From contig NZ_NIFO01000004.1 in the NCBI RefSeq assembly GCF_002233755.1, positions 1-64,000 on the forward strand: DNA of 64,000 nt, in the 5' to 3' direction. Every line of letters starts with the position of its first letter. Position 1 is the first letter of the stretch. The position numbers and the translations under genes were made by a program. This document shows, in pieces, positions 9,132 to 18,640 of this stretch. Source of the stretch: Acinetobacter piscicola. Its GTDB lineage: Bacteria > Pseudomonadota > Gammaproteobacteria > Pseudomonadales > Moraxellaceae. The notes below the pieces were generated by a model. It did not search any database and was not told the origin of the DNA. It saw nothing but the letters and a program-made list of their open reading frames with translations.

Positions 9132-10721
9132 ATGATACTCGAATGGATGTCTGATCCATCTGCATGGGTTGGTCTCGCAACTTTAGTCATTCTCGAAATT
9201 GTTTTAGGAATAGATAACCTCGTATTTATTGCTATCCTTGCGGAAAAATTACCACCAGAACAGCGTAATAAAGCACGTATTCTCGGGCTTTTATTAGCGT
9301 TGTGTATGCGAATGGTGTTATTGGTATCTATCGCATGGGTCATTACCTTAACGCAGCCTTTATTTAATATCTTCGATCATTCATTTTCTGGACGTGATTT
9401 AATTTTATTGTTCGGAGGCGCATTTTTATTGTTCAAAGGGACAATGGAGCTGCGTGAACAGTTAGAAGGTCAGGGACAAATTAAAGAAGAAAATCCAGTA
9501 CATGCAGCTTTTTGGATGGTTATTGTTCAAATTGTTGTTTTAGATGCAGTTTTTTCTTTAGATAGTGTTATCACTGCTGTAGGTATGGTGAAACAACTTT
9601 CGGTGATGATGATTGCCGTCGTGATTGCCGTGGGGGTCATGCTGTGGGCTTCAAGACCACTGATGGAATTTGTGAATAAGCATCCAACCATTGTAATTTT
9701 ATGCTTATGTTTCCTGATGATGATTGGTTTCTCGCTCATCGTAGAAGGCTTTGGTTATCACATTCCTAAAGGTTATTTATACGCAGCGATTGGTTTCTCT
9801 GTCACGATTGAGTTCTTTAACCAAACCATGCGTAAAAACCAAGAAAAAACCGTGACAACGACTGATTTACGTTTCCGTACAGCTTCCGCTGTGATGAGAA
9901 TGTTAGGTGGAAAAAGTCTGAGTACGTCAGATAATCAAAACCATAAATCTGATAATGTGCTTGCAACTCAAGCGTTGGCAGATGAGATGTTTGACCCTGA
10001 AAATGGCGTATATCATAGTGTCATGGTTCAAGGTGTTTTAGGCTTATCTGAACGCCCTGTGAAGTCAGTCATGACACCACGCCCTGAGTTGGAATGGATT
10101 GATTTAGATGATGATGCTGTTTCAATCAAAGAAAATTTAATGTCGATGACGCATTCTCGTTTAATCGTTGCGCATGGTGAACTTGATAATATTGCGGGTG
10201 TAGTTCTGACGCATAAAGTTTTAAATGATTACATTGAAACAGGTGTTCTAGACTTGGAAAAGCATTTACGTGAACCTGTCATTGTGCATGAAAATGCACA
10301 AGTGCTCATGGTCATGGAGCAGCTTCGACAAGCACCTCTTCAAATGGCTATTGTCCTCAATGAGTATGGTTCTATTGAAGGAATTGCAACGCCAATTGAT
10401 GTATTGGAAGCCATTGCAGGAGAGTTTCCTGATGAAGATGAGTTAGAAAATGCTGCAGAAAGTCTTGCTGATGGCTCATTGATACTTGAAGGCTCAACTG
10501 ATATTCGCCATGTATCCTTGCTTTTAGGCCGTGATTTAGTCGATGAAACTGAACAATATTCTACACTTTCAGGCTATATCTTATTTCATTTAGGGCGTTT
10601 GCCTGAAAATGGTCAAAAACTTCAAGCAGATGGTTATGTGTTTGAAGTGGTCACAATGGATGGCCATAAGATTGAGAAGGTACATATCATGGCGCTTAAA
10701 CCTTCTAAAGATGATGAGTAA
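9132..10721 (+). CDS. TerC/CBS/CorC-domain membrane protein (YegH/YoaE type)
   Basis: Inner-membrane protein of 529 residues. Residues about 1-235 form a TerC domain with about seven membrane helices and acidic intramembrane motifs ([12 protein letters not shown] and [10 protein letters not shown]). Residues about 295-420 hold a pair of CBS domains beginning near MTPRPELEW, and about 435-525 hold a CorC/HlyC C-terminal domain. The TerC family is now linked to metal ion export, especially manganese, but the substrate of this branch is inferred. GGAG precedes the ATG at 9132. The gene is monocistronic and ends at a strong terminator. Confidence 0.93.
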   Translation: MILEWMSDPSAWVGLATLVILEIVLGIDNLVFIAILAEKLPPEQRNKARILGLLLALCMRMVLLVSIAWVITLTQPLFNIFDHSFSGRDLILLFGGAFLLFKGTMELREQLEGQGQIKEENPVHAAFWMVIVQIVVLDAVFSLDSVITAVGMVKQLSVMMIAVVIAVGVMLWASRPLMEFVNKHPTIVILCLCFLMMIGFSLIVEGFGYHIPKGYLYAAIGFSVTIEFFNQTMRKNQEKTVTTTDLRFRTASAVMRMLGGKSLSTSDNQNHKSDNVLATQALADEMFDPENGVYHSVMVQGVLGLSERPVKSVMTPRPELEWIDLDDDAVSIKENLMSMTHSRLIVAHGELDNIAGVVLTHKVLNDYIETGVLDLEKHLREPVIVHENAQVLMVMEQLRQAPLQMAIVLNEYGSIEGIATPIDVLEAIAGEFPDEDELENAAESLADGSLILEGSTDIRHVSLLLGRDLVDETEQYSTLSGYILFHLGRLPENGQKLQADGYVFEVVTMDGHKIEKVHIMALKPSKDDE

Positions 10722-10750
10722 AGATTGATTTTGAGTAGAAGAAATCTATT

Positions 10751-10777
10751 AAAACCTGTCAAATGACAGGTTTTTTT
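10751..10777 (+). terminator. Rho-independent terminator
   Basis: CCTGTC / GACAGG stem with an A-rich left flank and a run of seven T. It ends the TerC-type gene. Confidence 0.92.
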
Positions 10778-11037
10778 ATTGGTTTTAAAAAGTAATTTTG
10801 ATTTATTTTCATACTTTATCTCACCGATTTTTATTCGATCTAAATGTGTGATACGTCTAAATATTGTGTCAATAAATACATTTCAGTTACACAACCACAT
10901 TCATTAAACACAAATAAGGAGTGAAAAGACTCTTTTGTGCTTAATATTTAGTCGAAATTGTTTCATAAATTAACATTCCGTAATTTAGTTCTATTTTTAT
11001 ATAGGCTTGTGCCAAAGACTAATCACTAGGATTCTCA
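10778..11037. other. Leader region of mtlD
   Basis: About 260 AT-rich bases between the terminator and the mtlD start. A TATATA stretch near 11000 could be a -10 element. No operator or hairpin is clear. The family is known to be induced by high salt, so control elements are expected here. Confidence 0.4.
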
Positions 11038-13164
11038 ATGCTCAAGTTTAAAAACAATATTGTTCATGGTGCAATTTTTGATATGGATGGCACAATGTTT
11101 GATACTGAACGATTGCGTTTTCAAACACTCAAGCAAGCATCGAAAGAGCTGATTGGGGTCGAGTTTTCAGACACTTATCTCATGGCGTGTTTGGGTTTAA
11201 GTGCAAGTAGTGCACTCAAACTCGCACAGCAAGAATATACCGAGGACATTCCGTATACCGAGATTCGAAAACGTGCAGATGCGCTTGAACTAGAAGCTGT
11301 GCGTCAGTTTGGTGTACCGATTAAAAAGGGTTTATTACAAGTTTTAGAACGACTACGTAAGTCAGGGCTACGTATGGCTGTTGCGACATCTAGTCGCCGT
11401 GCAATTGCAGAAGAATATCTGATTAATGCCAATGTTTATAAGTTCTTTGATGTTCTGGTCTGTGGTGATGAGGTTGAGCAGGGAAAACCTCATCCTGAAA
11501 TTTTTCTTCGTGCAGCAGAAAAAATAAATTTAGCACCGCAAGATTGTTTGATGTTTGAAGACTCTGAAAATGGTATTCGTTCTGCACATGATGCAGGGGG
11601 GATTTGTGTGCTATTCAAAGATATTAAAGCACCCAATGAAGCTATGCTGTCACATGCTGACTATTATTATGAGTGTATGTATGATTATTTAGACGTGCTA
11701 GATACATATACAGCACACTTAGATATGCCGAAAGTACCAGAAGCATTTCCACAAACCTTAAATCAGCTGAGTGTAGGTATTCATGGTTTTGGTGCGATTG
11801 GTGGCGGTTACTTAGCGCAAATTTTTTCACATTGGGACGGCTATACTCGCCCTAAAAGAATGTATGCTTCTACACGAAATACCTTATTTCGTTCAGCAGT
11901 CAATGCGTTTGGCAGCTACTGTATTCGTTATGGACAATTGTCTTATGACGAACGCATTGAAAATATGAATATCATTGATGCTGAAAATATTCAACATATC
12001 CAAGAAATGTATACCGAGTCTGTTTTAGTTGCGATTTGTTTGCCTGAAAGTGCAATCAAAACTGAAGCCACTGCAATTGCCCAAGGATTATATGCACGTT
12101 ATGTTGCTCAAGATATGCAAGTAACAAGCCCCTTAACCGTGCTGATTATTTTAAATAAGATCGGAGCAAAACAGTTATTACTCAAAGCTGTGCGTGAAGC
12201 TTTAACGACAATCACAAATTCTACGGTTGTCGATATTATTCTTGGGCAAAATTATTTTTGTGATACGGTTGTGAACCGAATGGTTTCAAAACTTACAGAT
12301 CAGAACCTATATCGTCAGTTGAATATTAAATACAATATTTTTAAACAATATCAAATAGATGATGATAGTAATCAGGTTGATATAGAAGATGCGACGAAAT
12401 TAAATTTAGTGCAACAACAACAAGCAAATATTTATATAGAAGACATGCGTCAAAATTTTCAGTCAGGTCATATTTTACAAAATATGGATTTGATATTATT
12501 CAATGCTGAAATTGATATGCCGATTTATGTGGAAAATAATAGCCCACTGTTGCAAAAAATGCGTCAAATGGTGCTCGTTGATCAAATTAAAGATATTCAG
12601 ACGATTAAAAGCCGACTTTGGAATGGCATTCATGCCATGATGGCTTGGTACGCAAGCTTACTCGGTCATTCAACGATTGGTATCGCCATGGGAGATACGC
12701 AAGTTCGAGCGCTTATTGAAAAATTGGTTGCGGAGGTCAAAATAGGATTGTCTGAGCAAATGCCAACGCGCCGTTCAGAACTCAATCGTTTAGCACAAAG
12801 TTTTTTAGATTCATGTCAATTTGCCTATAAAGATCCATGTGAGCGTGTTGCTCGAGATCCTTTACGGAAACTGCAAGCTCAAGAGCGAGTATTTGCATCA
12901 CTGAGTTATAATATTGAACATCATTTAGCATTTGGTGCTTTACTCAAAGGTGCTGTATTGGGCTATGTTTATGCGACTCAGAATGACCAATCATCAGGTT
13001 TAGACATACAACAGCATTTAAAACAACAAATAGGGCTTTTACCTCTACAAGACCGTGATCAGAAATATTTAATGGACATCATTTACGAATCTGTTGAACT
13101 TATTGATTCGGGAAAAATTAGTATTTCGGGTTTTATGTTATTGAATGACTTAGATTTAAATTAA
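11038..13164 (+). CDS. mtlD: Bifunctional mannitol-1-phosphate dehydrogenase/phosphatase
   Basis: Fusion of 708 residues that should convert fructose-6-phosphate to mannitol-1-phosphate and then dephosphorylate it to mannitol, a compatible solute. The N-terminal HAD phosphatase (about 1-225) shows the nucleophile motif FDMDGT with Asp15 and Asp17, motif II VATSSRR, a lysine in GKPHPE, and acidic motif EDSENG. The C-terminal part (about 245-700) is a mannitol dehydrogenase with NAD(P)-binding loop HGFGAIGGG near 249-257 and the family signature ILNKIGAKQ near 370. This architecture was described in Acinetobacter, where it supports growth under osmotic stress. The gene stands alone without a mannitol transport system, fitting synthesis rather than catabolism. 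Confidence 0.93.
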   Translation: MLKFKNNIVHGAIFDMDGTMFDTERLRFQTLKQASKELIGVEFSDTYLMACLGLSASSALKLAQQEYTEDIPYTEIRKRADALELEAVRQFGVPIKKGLLQVLERLRKSGLRMAVATSSRRAIAEEYLINANVYKFFDVLVCGDEVEQGKPHPEIFLRAAEKINLAPQDCLMFEDSENGIRSAHDAGGICVLFKDIKAPNEAMLSHADYYYECMYDYLDVLDTYTAHLDMPKVPEAFPQTLNQLSVGIHGFGAIGGGYLAQIFSHWDGYTRPKRMYASTRNTLFRSAVNAFGSYCIRYGQLSYDERIENMNIIDAENIQHIQEMYTESVLVAICLPESAIKTEATAIAQGLYARYVAQDMQVTSPLTVLIILNKIGAKQLLLKAVREALTTITNSTVVDIILGQNYFCDTVVNRMVSKLTDQNLYRQLNIKYNIFKQYQIDDDSNQVDIEDATKLNLVQQQQANIYIEDMRQNFQSGHILQNMDLILFNAEIDMPIYVENNSPLLQKMRQMVLVDQIKDIQTIKSRLWNGIHAMMAWYASLLGHSTIGIAMGDTQVRALIEKLVAEVKIGLSEQMPTRRSELNRLAQSFLDSCQFAYKDPCERVARDPLRKLQAQERVFASLSYNIEHHLAFGALLKGAVLGYVYATQNDQSSGLDIQQHLKQQIGLLPLQDRDQKYLMDIIYESVELIDSGKISISGFMLLNDLDLN

Positions 13165-13402
13165 ATCAGGCTTAGATCCAAAGCGGAATCAAAAAGTGAA
13201 TCAGAAGAGCCTTAAAAGAGGGCAGGCAACCGATCTATAACAAGTGAATAGATGAAATACTTGCGGTGATACAAGATCGATGAGGGATGTATCATCGCTA
13301 AAAATAATCTAGATAGAGCAAAGAAAAATGTCGAATATAGCTGAAGCATATTTTTGATTTTGCTAAGCTAAAGTTGGTTAAATATGGGTATGTGGATTTC
13401 GG

Positions 13403-13870
13403 ATGTCAGATCAAACTTGTCCTTGTGGTTCAGCACAATATTCAGAATGTTGTCAACCATTGCACTTAGGTAATGATAAAGCCCAAACAGCTGAACACTT
13501 GATGCGTTCCCGTTATAGCGCATTTGCTAAGCATGAAATTGATTATATTGTGAAAACCACTGCAATAGGGCAGCAACGAGCTTTAGATGTTAAAGCCATT
13601 ACAGATTGGAGCAAAGCCAATCAATGGTTAAAACTCGAAGTGGTTCAATCAAATGAAAAAATAGATAAAAATCATGCACAAGTTGAATTTAAAGCACATT
13701 ACCATGATGGTAAACAAGCCCAAATCCATCATGAGGTTTCGCACTTTGTACAACATGAAGATACTTGGTACTTCTTAGATCCTACGACAAATCAGCAGGT
13801 CACCATGAAACAGGCATGTATTTGTGGATCAACCAAAAAATTTAAACAATGTTGTGCGCAATATCTATAG
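13403..13870 (+). CDS. YchJ family SEC-C motif protein
   Basis: Protein of 155 residues with SEC-C zinc-binding motifs at both ends (CPCGSAQYSECC at residues 6-17 and CICGSTKKFKQCC near the C-terminus). The centre is the NTF2-like fold of the YchJ/UPF0225 family, starting at LMRSRYSAF. SEC-C motifs usually bind zinc and often mediate binding to SecB or the ribosome; the function of YchJ itself is not established. Start at 13403 follows GGATTTCGG. It is separated from mtlD by 238 bases without features. Confidence 0.9.
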   Translation: MSDQTCPCGSAQYSECCQPLHLGNDKAQTAEHLMRSRYSAFAKHEIDYIVKTTAIGQQRALDVKAITDWSKANQWLKLEVVQSNEKIDKNHAQVEFKAHYHDGKQAQIHHEVSHFVQHEDTWYFLDPTTNQQVTMKQACICGSTKKFKQCCAQYL

Positions 13871-13879
13871 TTTTTTTCT

Positions 13880-13910
13880 AAAGATGCCTTAAAATAGCGC
13901 GCATCTTTTA
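13880..13910 (+). terminator. Possible terminator after the YchJ gene
   Basis: AAAGATGC / GCATCTTT stem with a 13-base loop and a short T run. It overlaps the space just before the next gene, so it may be leaky. Confidence 0.5.
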
Positions 13911-13931
13911 CCCATCAGTGGATGAAGGGAA

Positions 13932-14576
13932 ATGTTACTCACGATTATTTATATTATTGCAATTACAGCTGAAGCTATGACAGGAGCGTTATCCGCAGGA
14001 CGACGTAGTATGGACTGGTTTGGGGTGGTTTTGATTGCTTGCGTCACCGCACTTGGTGGCGGTTCAGTCCGCGATGTTTTATTGGGACACTACCCACTCA
14101 CTTGGGTTAAACATCCTGAATACTTGGTGCTAACGTGTTGTGCCGCATTTGTTACAATTTTAATTGCCAAATGGATGAAACATTTACATTCTATTTTCTT
14201 ATTACTCGATGCTTTAGGTTTGATTGGCTTCACCATCATTGGTTGCCAAATTGCCTTGCAAATGGGACATGGCTTTGTTGTTTCAGCAGTTGCAGGTGTT
14301 TTGACAGGAGTATCAGGCGGAATTTTACGTGATATTTTATGTAATGATGTTCCTTTAGTATTCCGTCGTGAGCTTTATGCTTCAATTTCTTTTGTTGCTG
14401 TGATTTTTTATTGGTTCTGTATCGATGTGGGGTTATCACTTGAAATAACTGTGATTTCAACTTTGGTGTTTGGGTTTGCACTACGTTGTATCGCGATTTA
14501 TTTTGGTTTGGAAATGCCTAAATTTATTTATAAAGATGATGATGCTCACTCTGCATCTTCAAAAGATGAGACTTGA
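13932..14576 (+). CDS. Trimeric intracellular cation (TRIC) channel family protein
   Basis: Inner-membrane protein of 214 residues with about seven hydrophobic helices. It consists of two UPF0126 repeats, each with a glycine-rich loop followed by Arg-Asp: LGGGSVRDVLLG in the first half and VSGGILRDIL in the second. Bacterial members are structural relatives of animal TRIC potassium channels; YicG is the E. coli example. The physiological role is unknown, though a glycine link has been suggested for some relatives. GAAGGG lies just before the ATG. It sits 61 bases after the YchJ gene. Confidence 0.9.
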   Translation: MLLTIIYIIAITAEAMTGALSAGRRSMDWFGVVLIACVTALGGGSVRDVLLGHYPLTWVKHPEYLVLTCCAAFVTILIAKWMKHLHSIFLLLDALGLIGFTIIGCQIALQMGHGFVVSAVAGVLTGVSGGILRDILCNDVPLVFRRELYASISFVAVIFYWFCIDVGLSLEITVISTLVFGFALRCIAIYFGLEMPKFIYKDDDAHSASSKDET

Positions 14577-14619
14577 TGTAAAAAATAAAACACTTAATTT
14601 TTAAATTTACCATTGAATA

Positions 14620-14643
14620 GATGATCTTGTTAGCAAGATCATC
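14620..14643. other. Perfect hairpin without T run
   Basis: GATGATCTTG / CAAGATCATC, a perfect 10-bp inverted repeat with loop TTAG, 74 bases before the MFS gene. Neither strand has a T run after it. It could be an operator, an mRNA-stabilising fold or a weak terminator of the upstream gene. Confidence 0.55.
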
Positions 14644-14717
14644 ACAATAACAAATAAAATTAGAAGTCCTGTTGTGAAAGCAGTATCTCCATTTTTCATC
14701 TTACACAGAGCAATGTT

Positions 14718-16037
14718 ATGGACTTAGTTTCGCGAGTACAACGCTTACCGATTGGCAAATTTCACTATACTTTGCTCTGGGTGATCGGGTTGGGGTGGAT
14801 GTTTGATGCGATGGATACCGGTCTCATCTCGTTTATTCTCACCAAGATGGCTGAAGAGTGGCAGATGTCACCGACTGAAAAAGGTTGGGTGGTGTCGATC
14901 GGTTTTGTTGGAATGGCGATTGGCGCAGTATTCTCTGGTGGGCTCGCAGATAAAATTGGTCGGCGAACGGTTTTTGCGATTACCTTAGTCACTTATAGTA
15001 TTGCTACCGCTTTATGTGCTTTTGCACCGAATTTAACATGGCTCTTGGTGTTCCGCTTTATTGTTGGCTTAGGTTTAGGTGGGCAGCTTCCTGTTGCAGT
15101 AACATTGGTCAGTGAATATATTCCTGCGCAAGTGCGTGGTCGTTTTATTGTTCTTTTAGAAAGTTTTTGGGGTTTAGGCTGGCTAGTTGCCGCTCTTATT
15201 TCTTATTTTGTGATTCCAGATTATGGTTGGCATATCGCCTTTTTAATTGGTGGTTTACCTGCACTTTATGTGTTTATGATTTTAAAGAAAGTTCCTGAAT
15301 CTGTTCCCTATTTGATTAATCGTGGTCGTATTCAAGAAGCGCATGCATTGGTACAAAAGTTAGAACGTCAATGTGGTGTAGAGGTGATAGACACGATCGA
15401 AGTTAAACCTGTTGCTGAGAAGCAAAGTGTTTCTTTTTCGCAGCTTTGGTCAAATCCATTTGCTAAACGTACTCTTATGCTATGGTTGATTTGGTTTGGA
15501 ATCGTGTTTTCTTATTACGGAATTTTTACGTGGTTACCGAGCCTTTTGGTCAAACAGGGCTACAGTATTGTGCAGTCATTTGAATATGTGTTGGGTATGA
15601 TTTTGGCTCAACTGCCTGGTTATGTTGTTGCTGCTTGGTTGGTGGAAAAACTGGGGCGTAAAGCGACATTGGCAGGTTTTATTGGCATGTGTGCTGTTTC
15701 GGCTTATTTCTTTGGGCAATCGACAACGGTCAATATGATTATGCTGTGGGGCTGTTTAATGTCGTTCTTTAATTTAGGTGCATGGGGTGTTTTATATACG
15801 TATACACCTGAACAGTATCCAACCAACATTCGTGCTTTTGGTTCGGGTTGGGCATCTGCGATTGGGCGTATCGGCGGTATTGTTGCCCCTTTGGTAGTGA
15901 CGCATATGATGGTGGCATCGAATGGCTTTAGTGCAGTATTTATGATGTTTACTGCGGTACTTTTCGCTGTGGCTGCGGTGATTTTAGTTTTGGGTGAGGA
16001 AACCAAAGGCAAAACTTTGGAAGAGATTGGGCTATAG
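14718..16037 (+). CDS. MFS transporter, NiaP-like
   Basis: Major facilitator of 439 residues with 12 predicted helices. The N-terminal GWMFDAMDTGLISF motif and the loop-2 motif GGLADKIGRRT are those of the sugar/acid-type porter branch that contains NiaP, a nicotinate transporter known in Acinetobacter baylyi. Two VPES/EETKGKTLEEI motifs are also typical of sugar porter relatives. The substrate is inferred; aromatic acids are the main alternative. It has no metabolic neighbour that would settle the question. The preceding gap holds a perfect hairpin that could be regulatory. Confidence 0.8.
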   Translation: MDLVSRVQRLPIGKFHYTLLWVIGLGWMFDAMDTGLISFILTKMAEEWQMSPTEKGWVVSIGFVGMAIGAVFSGGLADKIGRRTVFAITLVTYSIATALCAFAPNLTWLLVFRFIVGLGLGGQLPVAVTLVSEYIPAQVRGRFIVLLESFWGLGWLVAALISYFVIPDYGWHIAFLIGGLPALYVFMILKKVPESVPYLINRGRIQEAHALVQKLERQCGVEVIDTIEVKPVAEKQSVSFSQLWSNPFAKRTLMLWLIWFGIVFSYYGIFTWLPSLLVKQGYSIVQSFEYVLGMILAQLPGYVVAAWLVEKLGRKATLAGFIGMCAVSAYFFGQSTTVNMIMLWGCLMSFFNLGAWGVLYTYTPEQYPTNIRAFGSGWASAIGRIGGIVAPLVVTHMMVASNGFSAVFMMFTAVLFAVAAVILVLGEETKGKTLEEIGL

Positions 16038-16274
16038 TTCTCCATAAAGAGAAAGAGTTATAGTCTATCAATGTTAACTACTTTTGAAATTAAAAAAGAA
16101 TAAGTTGCTCATTTCCCCAAAAATGGATAATTTTACGTCATTAGAAAGATCTAAAGACGTAAATTGTCGTTGCGGAACATACTTGCACTTGTGTAGTCAG
16201 ACTCTGCGACTTAGCATAAGAACTTAGATATAAACATTTATTTAGCACGAATTTATTTAGGATAAAAGGTTGTT

Positions 16275-18494
16275 ATGACAAGCCTTGCGCATCATGCGAC
16301 AGAAAACCGTTCCGTAGCAGAATTTACCGAACAAGCTTATTTAAACTATGCCATGTACGTGATTATGGATCGTGCATTGCCACATATCAGTGATGGTTTA
16401 AAACCCGTACAGCGCCGTATTGTCTTTGCAATGAGCGAACTGGGTTTAAAACCAAGTGGTAAGCCTAAAAAATCTGCACGTACCGTCGGTGATGTATTGG
16501 GTAAATACCATCCTCATGGCGATTCTGCGTGTTATGAAGCCATGGTATTGATGGCACAGCCATTTAGTTATCGCTATCCATTTATTGAGGGACAAGGCAA
16601 CTGGGGTTCACCTGACGATCCTAAATCATTCGCAGCAATGCGTTATACAGAAGCCAAGCTTTCCCCTTATAGTGATTTATTGCTTGCAGAATTAGGTCAA
16701 GGGACATGCGACTGGCAAGATAACTTTGATGGTTCAATGAAAGAACCAGTGAATTTACCTGCTCGTGTACCGAATATCCTATTAAATGGTACAACAGGTA
16801 TTGCGGTCGGAATGGCAACAGATATTCCACCACACAACCTGCGTGAAGTGATTAAAGGAACGATTGCTTTGATCCGCAATCCGAACTTAACCGATGAAAA
16901 AGTTGCAGAATATATTCCTGCACCAGACTTACCGACCAAGGCTGAGATTATTACGCCGCCTGAAGAATTATTAAAAATTCAAATGACAGGCCGTGGTAGT
17001 TATCGCACTCGCGCAATCTATACGATTGAAAAAAATGAAATTGTGATCACTGAGTTGCCATATCAAGTTTCTGGCTCGAAAGTGATCACTCAAATTGCAG
17101 ATCAAATGCAGGCAAAAAAATTGCCATTGGTCAGTGATTTACGTGATGAATCAGATCATCGAAATCCGACTCGATTAGTTATTGTTTTACGTTCAAATCG
17201 TATTGACGCTGAAGCGGTAATGAGTCATTTATTTGCAACCACGGATTTAGAATCAAGCTATCGTGTCAATATGAACATGATTGGTGCAGATGGACGTCCA
17301 CAAGTTAAATCGATTCGTCGTATTTTATTAGAATGGATTGAAATTCGTAAGAATACCGTTACTCGCCGTTTGCAGTATCATCTCAATAAGATCGAAAAAC
17401 GTTTACATATCCTCCAAGGTTTAATCATCGCGTTTTTAAATATCGATGAAGTGATCAAAATCATTCGTGAAGAAGATCAACCAAAACCTGTGTTGATGAC
17501 ACGTTTTAATATTGATGAAATTCAAGCCGAAGCCATTTTGGAACTCAAGTTACGTCATTTGGCAAAGCTTGAAGAAATGGAAATGCGTCGTGAGCAAGAA
17601 GAACTAGAAGCGAGAGCCGCTGTGATTCGTGAACAGCTTGCAAACCCAGAATCATTGAAGTCTTTGATCATTGAAGAATTAAAAGATGATGCGAAAAAAT
17701 TTGGTGATGATCGCCGTTCGCCAATCGTACAACGTTCAGAAGCCCAAGCGATCAGTGAACAAGATCTCATGCCTGCTGAAGCTGTAACCGTTGTACTTTC
17801 AGAAGCGGGATGGATTCGTTCTGCCAAAGGTCATGAAGTCGATGCTGAAAATCTGAATTTCCGAGCAGGGGATCAATATTTAAGTCATGCGCAGGGCAAG
17901 TCTAACCAAAAAGTTTATATATTAGATGAAACGGGTCGTAGTTATGCCTTAGCCATTAACAGCTTACCTTCGGCACGAGGTTTGGGAGAACCGCTGAGTT
18001 CAAAACTTTCTCCTGCCAATGGGGTTGGTTTTATTCAAATCATTATTGGCGAGAATGATCACGAAATTATTGCAGTAAGTTCTAAAGGCTATGGCTTTAA
18101 GTCATCTGCGAAACAGTTGGATACAAATGCAAAAGCAGGAAAAACCTTCTTAACTGTAGCTGATAATGCCAAGGCCATGCCGTTATTAATGATTGAAAAT
18201 CATACACATTTAGCTATACTCAGCTCGGCAGGACGCTTACTTTTAATTGATTTGTTGGAATTACCTATTCTTAATAAAGGTAAAGGAAACAAGTTGATAC
18301 AACTTGAAGGCAATGAACAGATTTTATCCATGACAACTGTGGACTTAAATGAAATAATTCAAGTGCTTGCAGGGAATCAACAGTTAAAACTTAAAGGGGA
18401 AGATTTGCAAAAATACGTTGGTAAACGTGCCTCAAAAGGGCAACTCCTACCACGTGGATATCAAAAAGCAAATAGACTGTTGGTTCAAAGATAA
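16275..18494 (+). CDS. parC: DNA topoisomerase IV subunit A
   Basis: Subunit that breaks and rejoins DNA for chromosome decatenation, paired with ParE encoded elsewhere. The protein has 739 residues. The active-site tyrosine lies in [11 protein letters not shown] at residue 124. The quinolone-resistance region reads [12 protein letters not shown] with Ser84 and Glu88, the unmutated residues. A coiled-coil gate segment rich in Glu/Arg spans about 425-465, and a beta-propeller C-terminal domain follows. It stands alone with a 237-bp upstream gap. Confidence 0.98.
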   Translation: MTSLAHHATENRSVAEFTEQAYLNYAMYVIMDRALPHISDGLKPVQRRIVFAMSELGLKPSGKPKKSARTVGDVLGKYHPHGDSACYEAMVLMAQPFSYRYPFIEGQGNWGSPDDPKSFAAMRYTEAKLSPYSDLLLAELGQGTCDWQDNFDGSMKEPVNLPARVPNILLNGTTGIAVGMATDIPPHNLREVIKGTIALIRNPNLTDEKVAEYIPAPDLPTKAEIITPPEELLKIQMTGRGSYRTRAIYTIEKNEIVITELPYQVSGSKVITQIADQMQAKKLPLVSDLRDESDHRNPTRLVIVLRSNRIDAEAVMSHLFATTDLESSYRVNMNMIGADGRPQVKSIRRILLEWIEIRKNTVTRRLQYHLNKIEKRLHILQGLIIAFLNIDEVIKIIREEDQPKPVLMTRFNIDEIQAEAILELKLRHLAKLEEMEMRREQEELEARAAVIREQLANPESLKSLIIEELKDDAKKFGDDRRSPIVQRSEAQAISEQDLMPAEAVTVVLSEAGWIRSAKGHEVDAENLNFRAGDQYLSHAQGKSNQKVYILDETGRSYALAINSLPSARGLGEPLSSKLSPANGVGFIQIIIGENDHEIIAVSSKGYGFKSSAKQLDTNAKAGKTFLTVADNAKAMPLLMIENHTHLAILSSAGRLLLIDLLELPILNKGKGNKLIQLEGNEQILSMTTVDLNEIIQVLAGNQQLKLKGEDLQKYVGKRASKGQLLPRGYQKANRLLVQR

Positions 18495-18640
18495 AACTAG
18501 CATCCAATGATCGAAATACGTTATATATGAGAGGTATTCGTGAATATGGATGTAATATTGAGCAGAAATAAACTAAAAAATTATGTTCAGTATTGAAAAA
18601 CAGTTTAAAACCAGGGATTACTGATTGGAGAATGTGGCAT

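Noticed and set aside
15704..16045. Minus-strand ORF in the MFS gene
   Set aside because: Pro/Thr/Lys-rich antisense product typical of shadow frames over membrane proteins.
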